Shown in pieces: positions 1-7,648 of a DNA stretch of 11,670 nucleotides (the stretch's first letter is position 1; each line of letters opens with the position of its first letter). The stretch lies in NCBI GenBank assembly GCA_004366195.1, contig SIRV01000253.1, positions 1-11,670 of the forward strand, written 5' to 3'. This stretch comes from Actinomycetota bacterium. Its GTDB lineage: Bacteria > Actinomycetota > UBA4738 > HRBIN12. Under the pieces are notes generated by a model. The model had not been told where the DNA came from. It made no database searches and saw nothing but the letters and a program-made list of their open reading frames with translations. Position numbers and translations under genes: made by a program.

Positions 1-159
1 GACGGCCACCGCGGCGACGTCCTCCACGGCCGGCAGATCGGGGGCGCCGAGGCCGAGCTCGTAGCCCTCACGGATCTGCCGCGGCAGCGAGGCGACGGCC
101 TCCAGCATGCCGCCGGGGTCCCCCGCGCGGAGCTCGCGCTCGTCGTCGAGGTCGATCAC
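1..159 (-). CDS. SIS-family phosphoglucose/phosphomannose isomerase-like protein (N-terminal fragment, runs off left edge)
   Basis: Fifty-three codons are visible, beginning at GTG 159 with V-I-D-L-D-D-E-R-E-L-R-A-G-D-P-G-G-M-L and continuing through a segment reading SLPRQIREGYELG. That opening (an acidic start, a D-P-G-G-M-L-like motif, then a helix with Q-x-R-E-G) is typical of the actinobacterial proteins that carry a SIS fold and a bacterial PGI/PMI C-terminal domain, known as Rv3256c/TobH-type proteins beside manB and manA. The SIS catalytic core lies outside the window, so activity cannot be judged. The start codon overlaps the stop of the upstream Trm112-like gene by 4 bp (GTGA), which supports both the start choice and translational coupling. 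Family assignment rests on the N-terminus plus gene order, so it is likely but not certain. Confidence 0.75.
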   Translation of the reverse strand, partial: MIDLDDERELRAGDPGGMLEAVASLPRQIREGYELGLGAPDLPAVEDVAAVAV

Positions 160-341
160 CGCTTCCTCCGGCCGGTCGGCTTCTCCGCCTCGTCGATGAG
201 CATGACGGGGATGCCATCCCGCACCGGGTAGCGGTAGCCGCAGCTGCGGCACACGATCACCCGCTCGTCCTCCCGGTACTCGACCTCGCCCCGGTCGTTG
301 GGGCAGACGAGGATCTGCAGCAGCTCGGGATCCAGGCTCAC
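156..341 (-). CDS. Trm112-like small zinc-binding protein
   Basis: A 61-residue protein starting at GTG 341, preceded by GAGGAGG about 9 bases upstream. A longer in-frame reading to 467 would overlap manB and is rejected. The sequence has the Trm112/YcaR pattern: an N-terminal L-x-I-L-V-C-P segment (C13), an I-V-C-R-S-C pair (C31, C34), then Y-R-Y-P-V-R-D-G-I-P-V-M-L, the family's signature C-terminal strand. The first CxxC is reduced to CPND, with D16 where the second cysteine would be; as far as I recall this variant occurs in other actinobacterial members. Trm112 proteins act as small partner or activator proteins for methyltransferases; the partner here is unknown. It overlaps manB upstream (GTGA, 338-341) and the SIS gene downstream (GTGA, 156-159), so the three genes are very probably one coupled translation unit. 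Confidence 0.85.
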   Translation of the reverse strand: MSLDPELLQILVCPNDRGEVEYREDERVIVCRSCGYRYPVRDGIPVMLIDEAEKPTGRRKR

Positions 342-1702
342 GATGACCCCCCTCCTCGGATCACGGCCAGGACCGCGGCGGTCTTCTCCTCGAGCAGCTC
401 CGGCGTCCGCGCCTCCACGTTGAGCCGAAGGAGCGGCTCGGTGTTGGAGGGGCGGACGTTGAACCACCAGTCGTCGTACTCCACGGTGAGCCCGTCCAGC
501 CGGTCCTGGCGTCCGTCGGCGAAGGCCGCCGCGACGGCCTCGATCGTGGCCGCCTGGTCCGCGACCTCGGTGTTGATCTCCCCCGAGGCGTGGTACCGGC
601 GTAGCGGCGCCAGCACCTCGGAGAGCGGCCGTCCCGCCTTCGAGAGCACCTCGAGGACGACGACGGCGGCGATGAGGCCGGAGTCCGCCCGGTAGTTGTC
701 GCGGAAGTAGTAGTGGCCGGAGTGCTCGCCGCCGAAGACCGCGTCGGTCTCGGCCATCACCTGCTTGATGAACGAGTGGCCGACCCGGGTGCGCACCGGA
801 ACCCCGCCGTGCTCGCGGATCACCTCGGGCACCGCCCAGGAGCAGATGAGGTTGTGGACGATCTTCGCCCCGGGATGGCGCTCGAGCATGGCGATGGCGA
901 CGAGGGCCGTGACCTCCGAGCCGCTCACACCCTGCGCCCGCTCGTCGACGACGAACACCCGGTCGGCGTCCCCGTCGAAGGCGAGCCCGACGTCCGCCCC
1001 CCGCGCGAGCACCTCGCGCTTGAGGTCCTCCTGGTTCCGGGGGTCGATCGGGTCGGCCGGGTGGTTCGGGAACGTGCCGTCGAGCTCGGGGTACAGGTGC
1101 ACGAGCTCCACCGGCAGCCGCTCGAACACGCGGGGGACGACCAGGCCGCCCATCCCGTTGGCCGTGTCCACGACCACGGTGAGCGGACGGAACGCGCCGG
1201 GGTCCACGAAGGAGAGGACGTGGTCGGCGTAGGCGTCGAGCAGATCGCGGGGCCGGACCTCGCCCGTCCGCTCGGCCGGCGGGTAGGCGTCGGCCTCCGC
1301 GAGGGCGCGGATGTCCGCGAGCCCCGTGTCCTGCCCGACCGGTCGCGCTCCCGCGAGGCAGAACTTGAGGCCGTTGTACTGGGGCGGGTTGTGGCTCGCG
1401 GTGATCATCACCCCCGGCACGTCGAGCGAGCCGGACGCGAAGTACAGGAGGTCGGTGGCGGCGAGGCCGAGATCGACCCCGTCGACGCCCCGCGAGGTGA
1501 TGCCCTCGGCGAGGGCCGCCGCGAGGGCCGGCGAGGACAGCCGACAGTCCCGCCCGACGGCGATCTCCCGGGCCCTGGCGAAGTGGGCGAAGGCGGCGCC
1601 GATCCGCCTCGCGACGTCCTCGTTCAGCTCGTCGGGAACGGTGCCGCGGACGTCGTACGCCTTGAAGATGCGGTCGAGGTCCGGATGCGGTGACACGGCC
1701 AC
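338..1702 (-). CDS. manB: Phosphomannomutase/phosphoglucomutase
   Basis: A 454-residue alpha-D-phosphohexomutase that interconverts hexose-6-phosphate and hexose-1-phosphate, feeding GDP-mannose or UDP-glucose for cell-wall polysaccharides in the cytosol. All four family loops are present: the phosphoserine loop T-A-S-H-N-P (S103), the metal-binding loop D-G-D-A-D-R (243-248), the sugar-specificity loop G-G-E-H-S-G-H (324-330) and the phosphate-binding loop R-P-S-N-T-E-P (417-423). GEHSG is the form found in dual-specificity PMM/PGM enzymes. Length is normal for the family. The start is GTG 1702 with a modest AGGA just upstream; a second GTG two codons later is an equally acceptable start. 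It lies 22 bp after the zinc-ribbon gene and its stop overlaps the Trm112-like start (GTGA). No defect is seen. Mannomutase versus glucomutase preference cannot be decided from sequence. Confidence 0.96.
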   Translation of the reverse strand: MAVSPHPDLDRIFKAYDVRGTVPDELNEDVARRIGAAFAHFARAREIAVGRDCRLSSPALAAALAEGITSRGVDGVDLGLAATDLLYFASGSLDVPGVMITASHNPPQYNGLKFCLAGARPVGQDTGLADIRALAEADAYPPAERTGEVRPRDLLDAYADHVLSFVDPGAFRPLTVVVDTANGMGGLVVPRVFERLPVELVHLYPELDGTFPNHPADPIDPRNQEDLKREVLARGADVGLAFDGDADRVFVVDERAQGVSGSEVTALVAIAMLERHPGAKIVHNLICSWAVPEVIREHGGVPVRTRVGHSFIKQVMAETDAVFGGEHSGHYYFRDNYRADSGLIAAVVVLEVLSKAGRPLSEVLAPLRRYHASGEINTEVADQAATIEAVAAAFADGRQDRLDGLTVEYDDWWFNVRPSNTEPLLRLNVEARTPELLEEKTAAVLAVIRGGGSS

Positions 1703-1724
1703 CGCATCCTACCCGACGCCGCGA

Positions 1725-1916
1725 TCAGGCCTTCCGCGACAGGACGGACCCGATGACGCTCTGGAGCGGCACGGGCTCCCCGTCCCGGTACCACCACTTC
1801 GCCTCGCAGAGGTGGCACGTGGTGAAGGTCAGCTCGCTGCCGCTCACGCTCATCGAGATGCTGATGAGGTCGCCCTGCTGGCAGACGGGGCAGGTGCCGG
1901 CGAGCTTCTCGTTCAT
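1725..1916 (-). CDS. Small zinc-ribbon protein (CPVC...CHLC), function unknown
   Basis: A 63-residue protein with two knuckles, C9-P-V-C12 and C34-H-L-C37, followed by A-K-W-W-Y-R-D-G-E-P-V-P-L. This suits a single rubredoxin-like zinc ribbon. I chose ATG 1916 because GAGGA lies about 8 bases upstream; the frame stays open to 1958 but has no ribosome binding site there. Its hydrophobic strands (L-I-S-I-S-M-S-V, E-L-T-F-T-T) fit a small beta fold. I do not recognise a named family. In mycobacteria the comparable position upstream of manB is held by a DUF3499-type small protein; whether this is a divergent counterpart is unclear. It is probably the first gene of the manB transcription unit, since a palindrome and candidate -10 lie upstream and manB follows after 22 bp. 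Confidence 0.8.
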   Translation of the reverse strand: MNEKLAGTCPVCQQGDLISISMSVSGSELTFTTCHLCEAKWWYRDGEPVPLQSVIGSVLSRKA

Positions 1917-1948
1917 GCCCGTATCCTCGACCGGGGAGCGGTCGCTCG

Positions 1949-1980
1949 CCCATAGCACGCCGACCTCATTTCCCGAGGTC
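1949..1980 (-). promoter_or_regulatory. Candidate promoter with operator-like palindrome upstream of the zinc-ribbon/manB unit
   Basis: A perfect inverted repeat GACCTC (1962-1967), 7-base spacer, GAGGTC (1975-1980) sits just upstream, in the direction of transcription, of TGCTATGGG (TATGGG at 1954-1949), which resembles an extended -10. The palindrome would occupy the -35 zone. No good -35 hexamer is visible. The site precedes the ATG at 1916 by about 45 bases. This is inference from position and symmetry only. Confidence 0.35.
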
Positions 1981-2049
1981 CCGCGGGGTGGTACCGGCCT
2001 GGCCCGCCCCCGCCCGCACGCATCCCCCGTCGCATCCGCATCGGGCCGG

Positions 2050-2096
2050 GTGGGGACGACGGAAGACCGGGGCGGTCTCCCCCGTCGGGGGGACGA
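2050..2096 (-). terminator. Tandem hairpins after the L,D-transpeptidase gene, probable terminator
   Basis: Directly after the TGA at 2100-2098, the minus strand can form two adjacent hairpins: a short C-run/GAC/G-run element close to the stop, and then GGGAGACCG, loop CCC, CGGTCTTCC (9 bp including one G-U pair). No U-tract follows, which is common for terminators in GC-rich actinobacteria. It would separate the envelope operon from the zinc-ribbon/manB operon. Confidence 0.45.
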
Positions 2097-2097
2097 C

Positions 2098-3159
2098 TCA
2101 GGGCTTGATGATGACCCGGGTCCCGATCGGCACCAGCGGGTACAGCTCCTCGGAGTCGGAGATGTACATGCGGATGCAGCCGTGCGAGGCGTAGGTGCCG
2201 ATGGAGGCCGCGTTCGACGTGCCGTGGATCCTGATCCCCGGCGCGTTCAGGTACAGCGCCCGCGTCCCGAGCGGGTTGTCGGGGCCGGGCGCGATGACCG
2301 GCGGCAGGTCCGCCCCCCAGGAGTCCAGGGCCGGGTTGTACCAGGTCGGGTTCTCCTTCTTGTCGATCACGCGCCAGGTCCCGACCGGCGTCACGTAGCC
2401 GGGCGCGGCGGTCGCCACCGGGTACTCCTTGATGATCCTCAGCCCATCGTAGAGCCGGAGGACGTTCTCCGAGAGGTCCACCACGATCGTCTTGCCGAGC
2501 TCGGTGGGGGTGACCTCGGGCTCCACCGTGCGGAGCGGGATGGCGACGGAGCTCGCGCGCTCCTCCAGGGCGGCTCGGATCCGGGCGACCGCCGCCCGCA
2601 CCCCGAGCGTCACCCCGGGCCGCGCCCGCCGCGTCACGAGCTCGCCCTCCACGAGGGCGATGCGGGCGTTCACCGCCGGCACCGCCACCTCGTCCCGGGC
2701 CCGCTCGACGAAGTCCCGGATCGCGCCCTCGTCGATGCGGAACCCGAGCTCGATGGAGGCCCCCACCGGTCGGTCGGCGAGCCGGTGGTAGACGCGGGAG
2801 ACGAACGGCATCCGCTCGGCGAGCGCGAAGGCCTCGTCGACGGCGGCCCCCACCTCGGCCGTCATGCCGATCGCGGCTGGGGTCACCGTCCAGGTGTGAT
2901 CGCCGGCGCGCACCGAGAGGGGCGCGTCAAGGGTGCGGCTCGCGAGCGCGGTGACCTCGCGGATCGCCTCCTCGCGGGTCATCCCGGAGACGTCGAGGCC
3001 GGCGATGCGCACCCCGGGCAGGATCCGCACCGCCGCCGAGGCGTCGTAGCGGTACGCGGCGTACGCGCTGCCCCCGCCCGCGAGGACGAGCGCGCCGAGG
3101 ACGACGAGCGCGGCCTTCAGCCCGCGGCGCGAGCGTCGTTGGTGCTTGCCGACCGCCAT
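2098..3159 (-). CDS. L,D-transpeptidase (YkuD) with N-terminal peptidoglycan-binding-like domain
   Basis: A 353-residue secreted or membrane-anchored enzyme that forms 3-3 (or protein-peptidoglycan) cross-links in the cell wall. Residues 1-13 are basic, 14-34 are a hydrophobic helix (signal or anchor; S-A-Y-A at 31-34 is a possible signal peptidase site). Residues 46-215 contain V-R-I-A-G-L-D-V-S-G-M-T-R-E-E-A, the hallmark of the PG_binding_4 domain that often precedes YkuD. The catalytic YkuD domain spans about 224-353, with H312-G-T and the active motif S325-H-G-C328-I-R-M; C328 is the predicted nucleophile. All catalytic residues are intact. ATG 3159 is chosen because GGAGGAG lies a few bases upstream and the hydrophobic segment then starts at the right distance; the frame stays open to 3306 but would overlap the DUF5719 gene. 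It follows that gene after 37 bp, suggesting one operon. Confidence 0.94.
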   Translation of the reverse strand: MAVGKHQRRSRRGLKAALVVLGALVLAGGGSAYAAYRYDASAAVRILPGVRIAGLDVSGMTREEAIREVTALASRTLDAPLSVRAGDHTWTVTPAAIGMTAEVGAAVDEAFALAERMPFVSRVYHRLADRPVGASIELGFRIDEGAIRDFVERARDEVAVPAVNARIALVEGELVTRRARPGVTLGVRAAVARIRAALEERASSVAIPLRTVEPEVTPTELGKTIVVDLSENVLRLYDGLRIIKEYPVATAAPGYVTPVGTWRVIDKKENPTWYNPALDSWGADLPPVIAPGPDNPLGTRALYLNAPGIRIHGTSNAASIGTYASHGCIRMYISDSEELYPLVPIGTRVIIKP

Positions 3160-3196
3160 CCCGCTCCTCCGTCCCCTCCCGTTGCTCGGTCGGACA

Positions 3197-4582
3197 TCAT
3201 ACCGGGAGCCATCGCTCGGGCACGGGAACGCCGACGGCGACCGCGTAGGTCGCCCAGCCCTCGCGCCCCAGGGCGTAGGACGCGGAGACCGGCACGAACG
3301 TTCCATCCTCGGCCACGGCGAGCACGCCGGCGTCCGCGACCCCGGTCACGAACCCCTTCGGCGCGAGGACCGTCGCGCCGGCCGGAACCCGGATCGTCAC
3401 CGGTGAGGGCGCCTCCCCCTCCCCCATCGGCAGGGCGCGCAGGGTGACGGTGACGGGGCTGGCACCCGGGTTCGCCAGCGCGATCTGCGGATGGGCCGGC
3501 GCCCCGACCGTGATGGGCGGGAGGATCCAGGCCGGCGCCGCCTCGACGGCTCCGCTCGTCGAGCCCTGATCGCCGACGATCCCGAAGGTCCGCCGGGCGA
3601 ACGCCACGCCGGAGCCCTCGGCGCGGGCGAGGATCGTCGCGGGACCCGTGGTGGTGAGCGTCACGGTCGTCGCCGAGGCCGGACGCGGCGCCGCCTCGGC
3701 GAGGGCCGGGAGCGTCTGTCGACCCTCGGCGGCGAGGAGCTCCCCGTCGAGGCTGACCCGCTCCTCGGCAGCCGTGGCGACCACGGCGAGGTCGGCGCGG
3801 CCCGCGTCGCCGACCCCGGGGAGGATCTGGGACGGTGCCCCTCCGGGCACGCCCACCGCCGAGCGGATCCCGCCCTCGGAGGACACGCCGAGCGTCGCCG
3901 CCGCCACCCGACCGAGCTCCGCCTCGACGAGGGTCGCGGCCGTGGTCTCTCCCAGAGCCACCTGGTCGAGGCGGAAGGCCCGGGCGTGGTACGGCCGGAT
4001 CGTCACGTTCGTCCAGGCTTCCGTCCGCACCGGGTCCCGCCCCTCCGAGAACACCGTGAGCGAGACCACGGCCGGCGCCGGCATCGGGTTCATGACCACG
4101 ACGACGTCGTCGAACCCGCGGAGCCCGGAGCCGTCCGGGAGGAGCCAGCGGGTTCCGGCCTCCGCGAGGCAGGGCTCGGCGGCCACACCGTTCGCGTCCT
4201 CGCCGGCGAGCTCCACGAAGCCGGCGGCCACGAACCCGCCGAAGTACTCGACGAGGGTGGAGGCCTCGCGGCCCTCCCCGGGCACCGAGACCCGGACCGT
4301 GGATCCCGGCGGCACCATGCGCTCCTCCGGCGCGGCCGGCCTGCCCGAGCCCATCGAACGGATCCGCGCCAGGACCGGCTCGGTCCCGGGGTTGGCGAGC
4401 AAGATCCGCACGTCCCAGGCCTCACCGCCCCCGTGCGGGCACAACCACGCCCCGGAGGGCGCATCCGGCGGAGCGGCGGCCCCGAGCGGACGCTCCCCGA
4501 CCGAGCTCTCCACCCGCGCCGCCGCCGCCAGCACGACCGCCAGCAGCACCAGCGCCGCGAGGACCTGGCCGCGATCCCTCAT
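3197..4582 (-). CDS. DUF5719-like secreted protein with three internal repeats
   Basis: A 461-residue protein of unknown function. Residues 6-22 are hydrophobic (signal or N-terminal anchor); the rest is soluble and presumably outside the membrane. I recognise it as DUF5719-like from its position after the large glycosyltransferase and from its N-P-G strand patterns. Three copies of a roughly 70-residue module are visible: about 60-128 (LLANPGTEPV, then PPGSTVRVSVP), 162-235 (VVMNPMPAPA) and 367-438 (IALANPGASPV, then PAGATVLAP). Each ends in a strand pair such as TLVEYFGGFVAAGFVEL or TLVEAELGRVAAATLGV. This looks like stacked beta-sandwich domains. Two cysteines, C48 and C138, may form a disulfide. 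The ATG at 4582 overlaps the glycosyltransferase stop (ATGA), so the two are translationally coupled; partnership in envelope glycan assembly is inference. Confidence 0.82.
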   Translation of the reverse strand: MRDRGQVLAALVLLAVVLAAAARVESSVGERPLGAAAPPDAPSGAWLCPHGGGEAWDVRILLANPGTEPVLARIRSMGSGRPAAPEERMVPPGSTVRVSVPGEGREASTLVEYFGGFVAAGFVELAGEDANGVAAEPCLAEAGTRWLLPDGSGLRGFDDVVVVMNPMPAPAVVSLTVFSEGRDPVRTEAWTNVTIRPYHARAFRLDQVALGETTAATLVEAELGRVAAATLGVSSEGGIRSAVGVPGGAPSQILPGVGDAGRADLAVVATAAEERVSLDGELLAAEGRQTLPALAEAAPRPASATTVTLTTTGPATILARAEGSGVAFARRTFGIVGDQGSTSGAVEAAPAWILPPITVGAPAHPQIALANPGASPVTVTLRALPMGEGEAPSPVTIRVPAGATVLAPKGFVTGVADAGVLAVAEDGTFVPVSASYALGREGWATYAVAVGVPVPERWLPV

Positions 4583-7500
4583 CGCTCCGCCGGCCTCCGG
4601 GTGATCCACAGCGCGACGAGCCACAGCGCCCCGACCAGGCCGAGCTCGATCGCCCGACGCCGCGAGGGGAGGTGATCGACCTCGACGGGACCCGCATCCA
4701 CCTGGGCCCGGACCGCCCACCCGAACGCCCGCTCGGGCGGCCGGGGCGATGCGCCGGCGCGGATCCGCCACCCCGGATCGAGCTGGCGCGAGAGGTAGAG
4801 CGTCCCTCCCTCGCTCTCGCCCCGGTACCGGTCCGCCGCCCACCGCAGCGGCGACGGATGCAGCGCGGGCAGCGCCGTCACCGCGCTGAGGTCCGATCCG
4901 GCGGAGGCCGCCGCGAACGCCTCCGCCGGCACGACGGAGGCGATCGGCAGCGCCCGCGGGTTCCGGTAGATCACGAGCCCGCCGGCGGGGATCCGGTACA
5001 GGTCCATCTGCTCGTCCAGGCGCGCGAGGACCGCGGGTGGCACGTCGCCCTCGGCCGCCACCACGAAGCGCACCGCGAGGGGGCTGAGCAGCGCGCCCCC
5101 GTGCCGGGTGGAGCCCGCCACGATCTCCTCGAGCACGCTCGCGAGGAAGCGGTACCCGGGGCCGGTCCGTGGGCGGCCGAGGTCCAGGGCGCTCGCCCCG
5201 TCCCGGTCGGTGAGCCCGTAGCGGACCGACGCCGGACCAGCCTCCAGCACGCCGATGGGGTCCCCGCCCGGGGCGGGGAACCGGCCCGGCTCGGGGCCGC
5301 CGATCCACAGGATCCGGAACTCACCCGTGGCGTCCTGGATGAGGGGCCAGGCCGGGGGGAGACCGTCGCGGCCCACCGCCCACCCTCCCACGGCCACGGC
5401 GAGGAACTGGCCGGCGAACCCCAGCGCGAGCACGACCGCCAGGCCGAGGGCCACGAGCTGGCGGATCCCGAACGCCTCGCGCCCCAGCCGCGCCGCCAGC
5501 GTGGCGAGCCCGCGCCCGAGGAGCACGGCCTCGGCCGCCGCGGCAAGGCCCAGGTAGGCGGGCTGGTTGGCGAGGGCCGGTGGCAGCCATCGCGTGGCCG
5601 AGGCCCACCCCAGCCCGACCCCGGCCAGCGCGAGCAGCATCGCCCGCCATGCTGGACCTCGATGCTCCCCGCCCACGACCGCGAAGGATGCGAGCGCCGC
5701 CACCGGCAGGAACGAGGCGACGAGCCAGGTCCCCGGGCCTCCGCCGGGCGCGAGACGCAGGACCCTCCAGGGATCGGTCGTCCCCACGTACGATCCCAGG
5801 GAGGCGGCCGGGTCGCGGAGGACCTCCGACGCGAGGGGCCAGGAGAGGGCCGCGGCCGCCGTCAGGCCGAGGAGCGACAGCGCGAGCCCGCGGACCCGGC
5901 GCCGTCCCGCGAGTACCCCGACGGCCACGATCGGCACCACCGCCAGGACGGTGCCCGGCTCGAGGAGCGCGGGCAGGGCGACGGCCACCCCGAGACCGAC
6001 CACCGTGCGGCTCGCTCGGTCGGGGCCCCGCGCCGAGAAGACCGACTCGACCCGCTCCAGGACCACCGGCAGCGCTGCGAGGAGGGCGAGGGTGGCGAGC
6101 CTCCCCTCCGAGAACGCCCACAGGAGGACCGACGAGAGCCCGTACGCCGTGGCGGCGATCGCCGCGGGAGCGGGGCGCCCCAGCCGACGGGCGAGCGCCC
6201 GGTACATCGTCACGCCGGCGATCGGCGGCAGGGTCGCGAGGAGCGCCCTCTGGGCGAGGGCGCCCTCACCGAGGAGGGCCCAGGCCAGAGCCGCGAGCGG
6301 CGCGAGGATCGGGCTCGCCGGCTGGTCGCCCCCGAGCACCGTCGTCCGCGTCGGCGAGAGCAGCTCGCGCCAGAACGCGCCGGGGCCCTCCGGGAAGGCG
6401 GCCAACGCGCCACCCTGGAGCGGGCCGGGCCCGAGGAGGTGACGGACGGCGAACGCCCCGACGGCGAGCCCGAAGGCCGCCGCGACGAGGACGGGGTGGG
6501 CCGCGGCGAACGACGCGGCCCGCCGCCGAAGCCCGGGCGCCTCCTCCTCGGTCGCCTCGAGCTGTTCCTCCAGGATCTCCTCGGCGCGCTCGAACCAGCG
6601 GGGCGCATGGATCAGCGAGGCCATGAACCGGCGCACCTCCCGGTCGCGGACCCGACGGGCCGACTGGACGCGGATCCGTCGCCGCAGGGTTCCGGGCAGG
6701 TGCGCGAGGTTCCAGCCCCAGGCGGCGAGGAGGTCGAGGGCGTCCTCGAACCGTCGGGTGAGCGCGAGCAGCGCGAGTCGGAGGAGCCCGATCGCCGCGT
6801 AGAGCGGCAGCACCCACGCCAACGTCACGAGCCGGTAGGCCTTCAGCATCGACGCCAGGCCCGCGCGCTCGGCGAGGTACCGAGGGCTGCGCGGCCGACG
6901 GGCCGACGTCCGCTCCCCGCGGCGGGAGGCGTCGGCGTGGCGGGCGACGGCGACCGGCGTCATGACCACGCGGAACCCAGCCACGCGGGCGCGCCAGCAG
7001 AAGTCGAGGTCGTCGTGGGACCCGTCGAGGCGCTCGTCGAAGGGGCCGGCCCGGGCCCACGCCTCGCTCGAGACCAGCATCGCGCAGGAGGAGACGTACA
7101 GGACCTCGAGCACGCGGTCGTACTGTCCCTGGTCGCGCTCCCCCTCCTGCAGCGGGTCGTAGGGGTGCCCGAACAGATCGACCGAGCGGCCGACCTCGCG
7201 GAGCACCCGCGGGTCGTCCCAATCCACCACCTTGGGTGCGACGACGCCGACGCTCTCGAGACCTCCGATCCCCCGGGCCGCCTCGACCATGCGGGCCACG
7301 GCGTCCGGGCCAAGGGCGGTGTCGTCGTGGAGGATCAGGAGGTAGTCGGCGGCCTTGACGGCCGGGAGCTCGGTCGCGGCTCGGAGCGCCCCTGCGACAC
7401 CGAGGTCCTCCTCCAGGCGCAGGACGCGTCGTTCGCCGAGGGCCTGGACCAGGAGCTCGGCCGAACCGTCCGTGGAGGCGCTGTCGACGGCGACGACCCC

Positions 7501-7647
7501 GAGGCGCGGGTACCGCTGGGCCGCCAGCGACCGGAGACACTCGCGGAGCCAACGGGCCCCGTTCCGCACCACCAGCACGGCCAGCACCGCCGGCGTGCGG
7601 AGCGCGTCGTCGTCGGTTGCGGGGCGATCCGTCGTCCTGGTGACCAT
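4579..7647 (-). CDS. Large membrane-bound family 2 glycosyltransferase
   Basis: A 1022-residue protein. Residues 18-240 are a GT2 (GT-A fold) domain: V-L-V-V-R-N-G-A-R-W-L at 24-34, V-D-S-A-S-T-D-G-S at 54-62, the metal-binding H-D-D at 107-109, and D-D-L-D-F-C-W-R-A-R at 212-221, the usual catalytic-acid region. A membrane segment follows at about 274-296, then a charged cytosolic stretch including an E-rich helix (352-372), then roughly a dozen hydrophobic segments from 384 to 755. Residues about 756-998 look extracytoplasmic, and a final membrane helix lies at 999-1016. This N-terminal GT2 plus polytopic half is seen in other actinobacteria beside DUF5719 genes; donor and acceptor are unknown. 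It probably transfers sugar to an envelope polymer or lipid carrier. No clear ribosome binding site precedes ATG 7647; a GC-rich hairpin sits there instead. It overlaps the next gene by ATGA. Confidence 0.9.
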   Translation of the reverse strand: MVTRTTDRPATDDDALRTPAVLAVLVVRNGARWLRECLRSLAAQRYPRLGVVAVDSASTDGSAELLVQALGERRVLRLEEDLGVAGALRAATELPAVKAADYLLILHDDTALGPDAVARMVEAARGIGGLESVGVVAPKVVDWDDPRVLREVGRSVDLFGHPYDPLQEGERDQGQYDRVLEVLYVSSCAMLVSSEAWARAGPFDERLDGSHDDLDFCWRARVAGFRVVMTPVAVARHADASRRGERTSARRPRSPRYLAERAGLASMLKAYRLVTLAWVLPLYAAIGLLRLALLALTRRFEDALDLLAAWGWNLAHLPGTLRRRIRVQSARRVRDREVRRFMASLIHAPRWFERAEEILEEQLEATEEEAPGLRRRAASFAAAHPVLVAAAFGLAVGAFAVRHLLGPGPLQGGALAAFPEGPGAFWRELLSPTRTTVLGGDQPASPILAPLAALAWALLGEGALAQRALLATLPPIAGVTMYRALARRLGRPAPAAIAATAYGLSSVLLWAFSEGRLATLALLAALPVVLERVESVFSARGPDRASRTVVGLGVAVALPALLEPGTVLAVVPIVAVGVLAGRRRVRGLALSLLGLTAAAALSWPLASEVLRDPAASLGSYVGTTDPWRVLRLAPGGGPGTWLVASFLPVAALASFAVVGGEHRGPAWRAMLLALAGVGLGWASATRWLPPALANQPAYLGLAAAAEAVLLGRGLATLAARLGREAFGIRQLVALGLAVVLALGFAGQFLAVAVGGWAVGRDGLPPAWPLIQDATGEFRILWIGGPEPGRFPAPGGDPIGVLEAGPASVRYGLTDRDGASALDLGRPRTGPGYRFLASVLEEIVAGSTRHGGALLSPLAVRFVVAAEGDVPPAVLARLDEQMDLYRIPAGGLVIYRNPRALPIASVVPAEAFAAASAGSDLSAVTALPALHPSPLRWAADRYRGESEGGTLYLSRQLDPGWRIRAGASPRPPERAFGWAVRAQVDAGPVEVDHLPSRRRAIELGLVGALWLVALWITRRPAER

Positions 7648-7648
7648 G

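Noticed and set aside
342..467. N-terminal extension of the Trm112-like gene
   Set aside because: It would lie wholly within manB, is R/G/A-rich and unlike the family; GTG 341 has a good ribosome binding site and a GTGA overlap.
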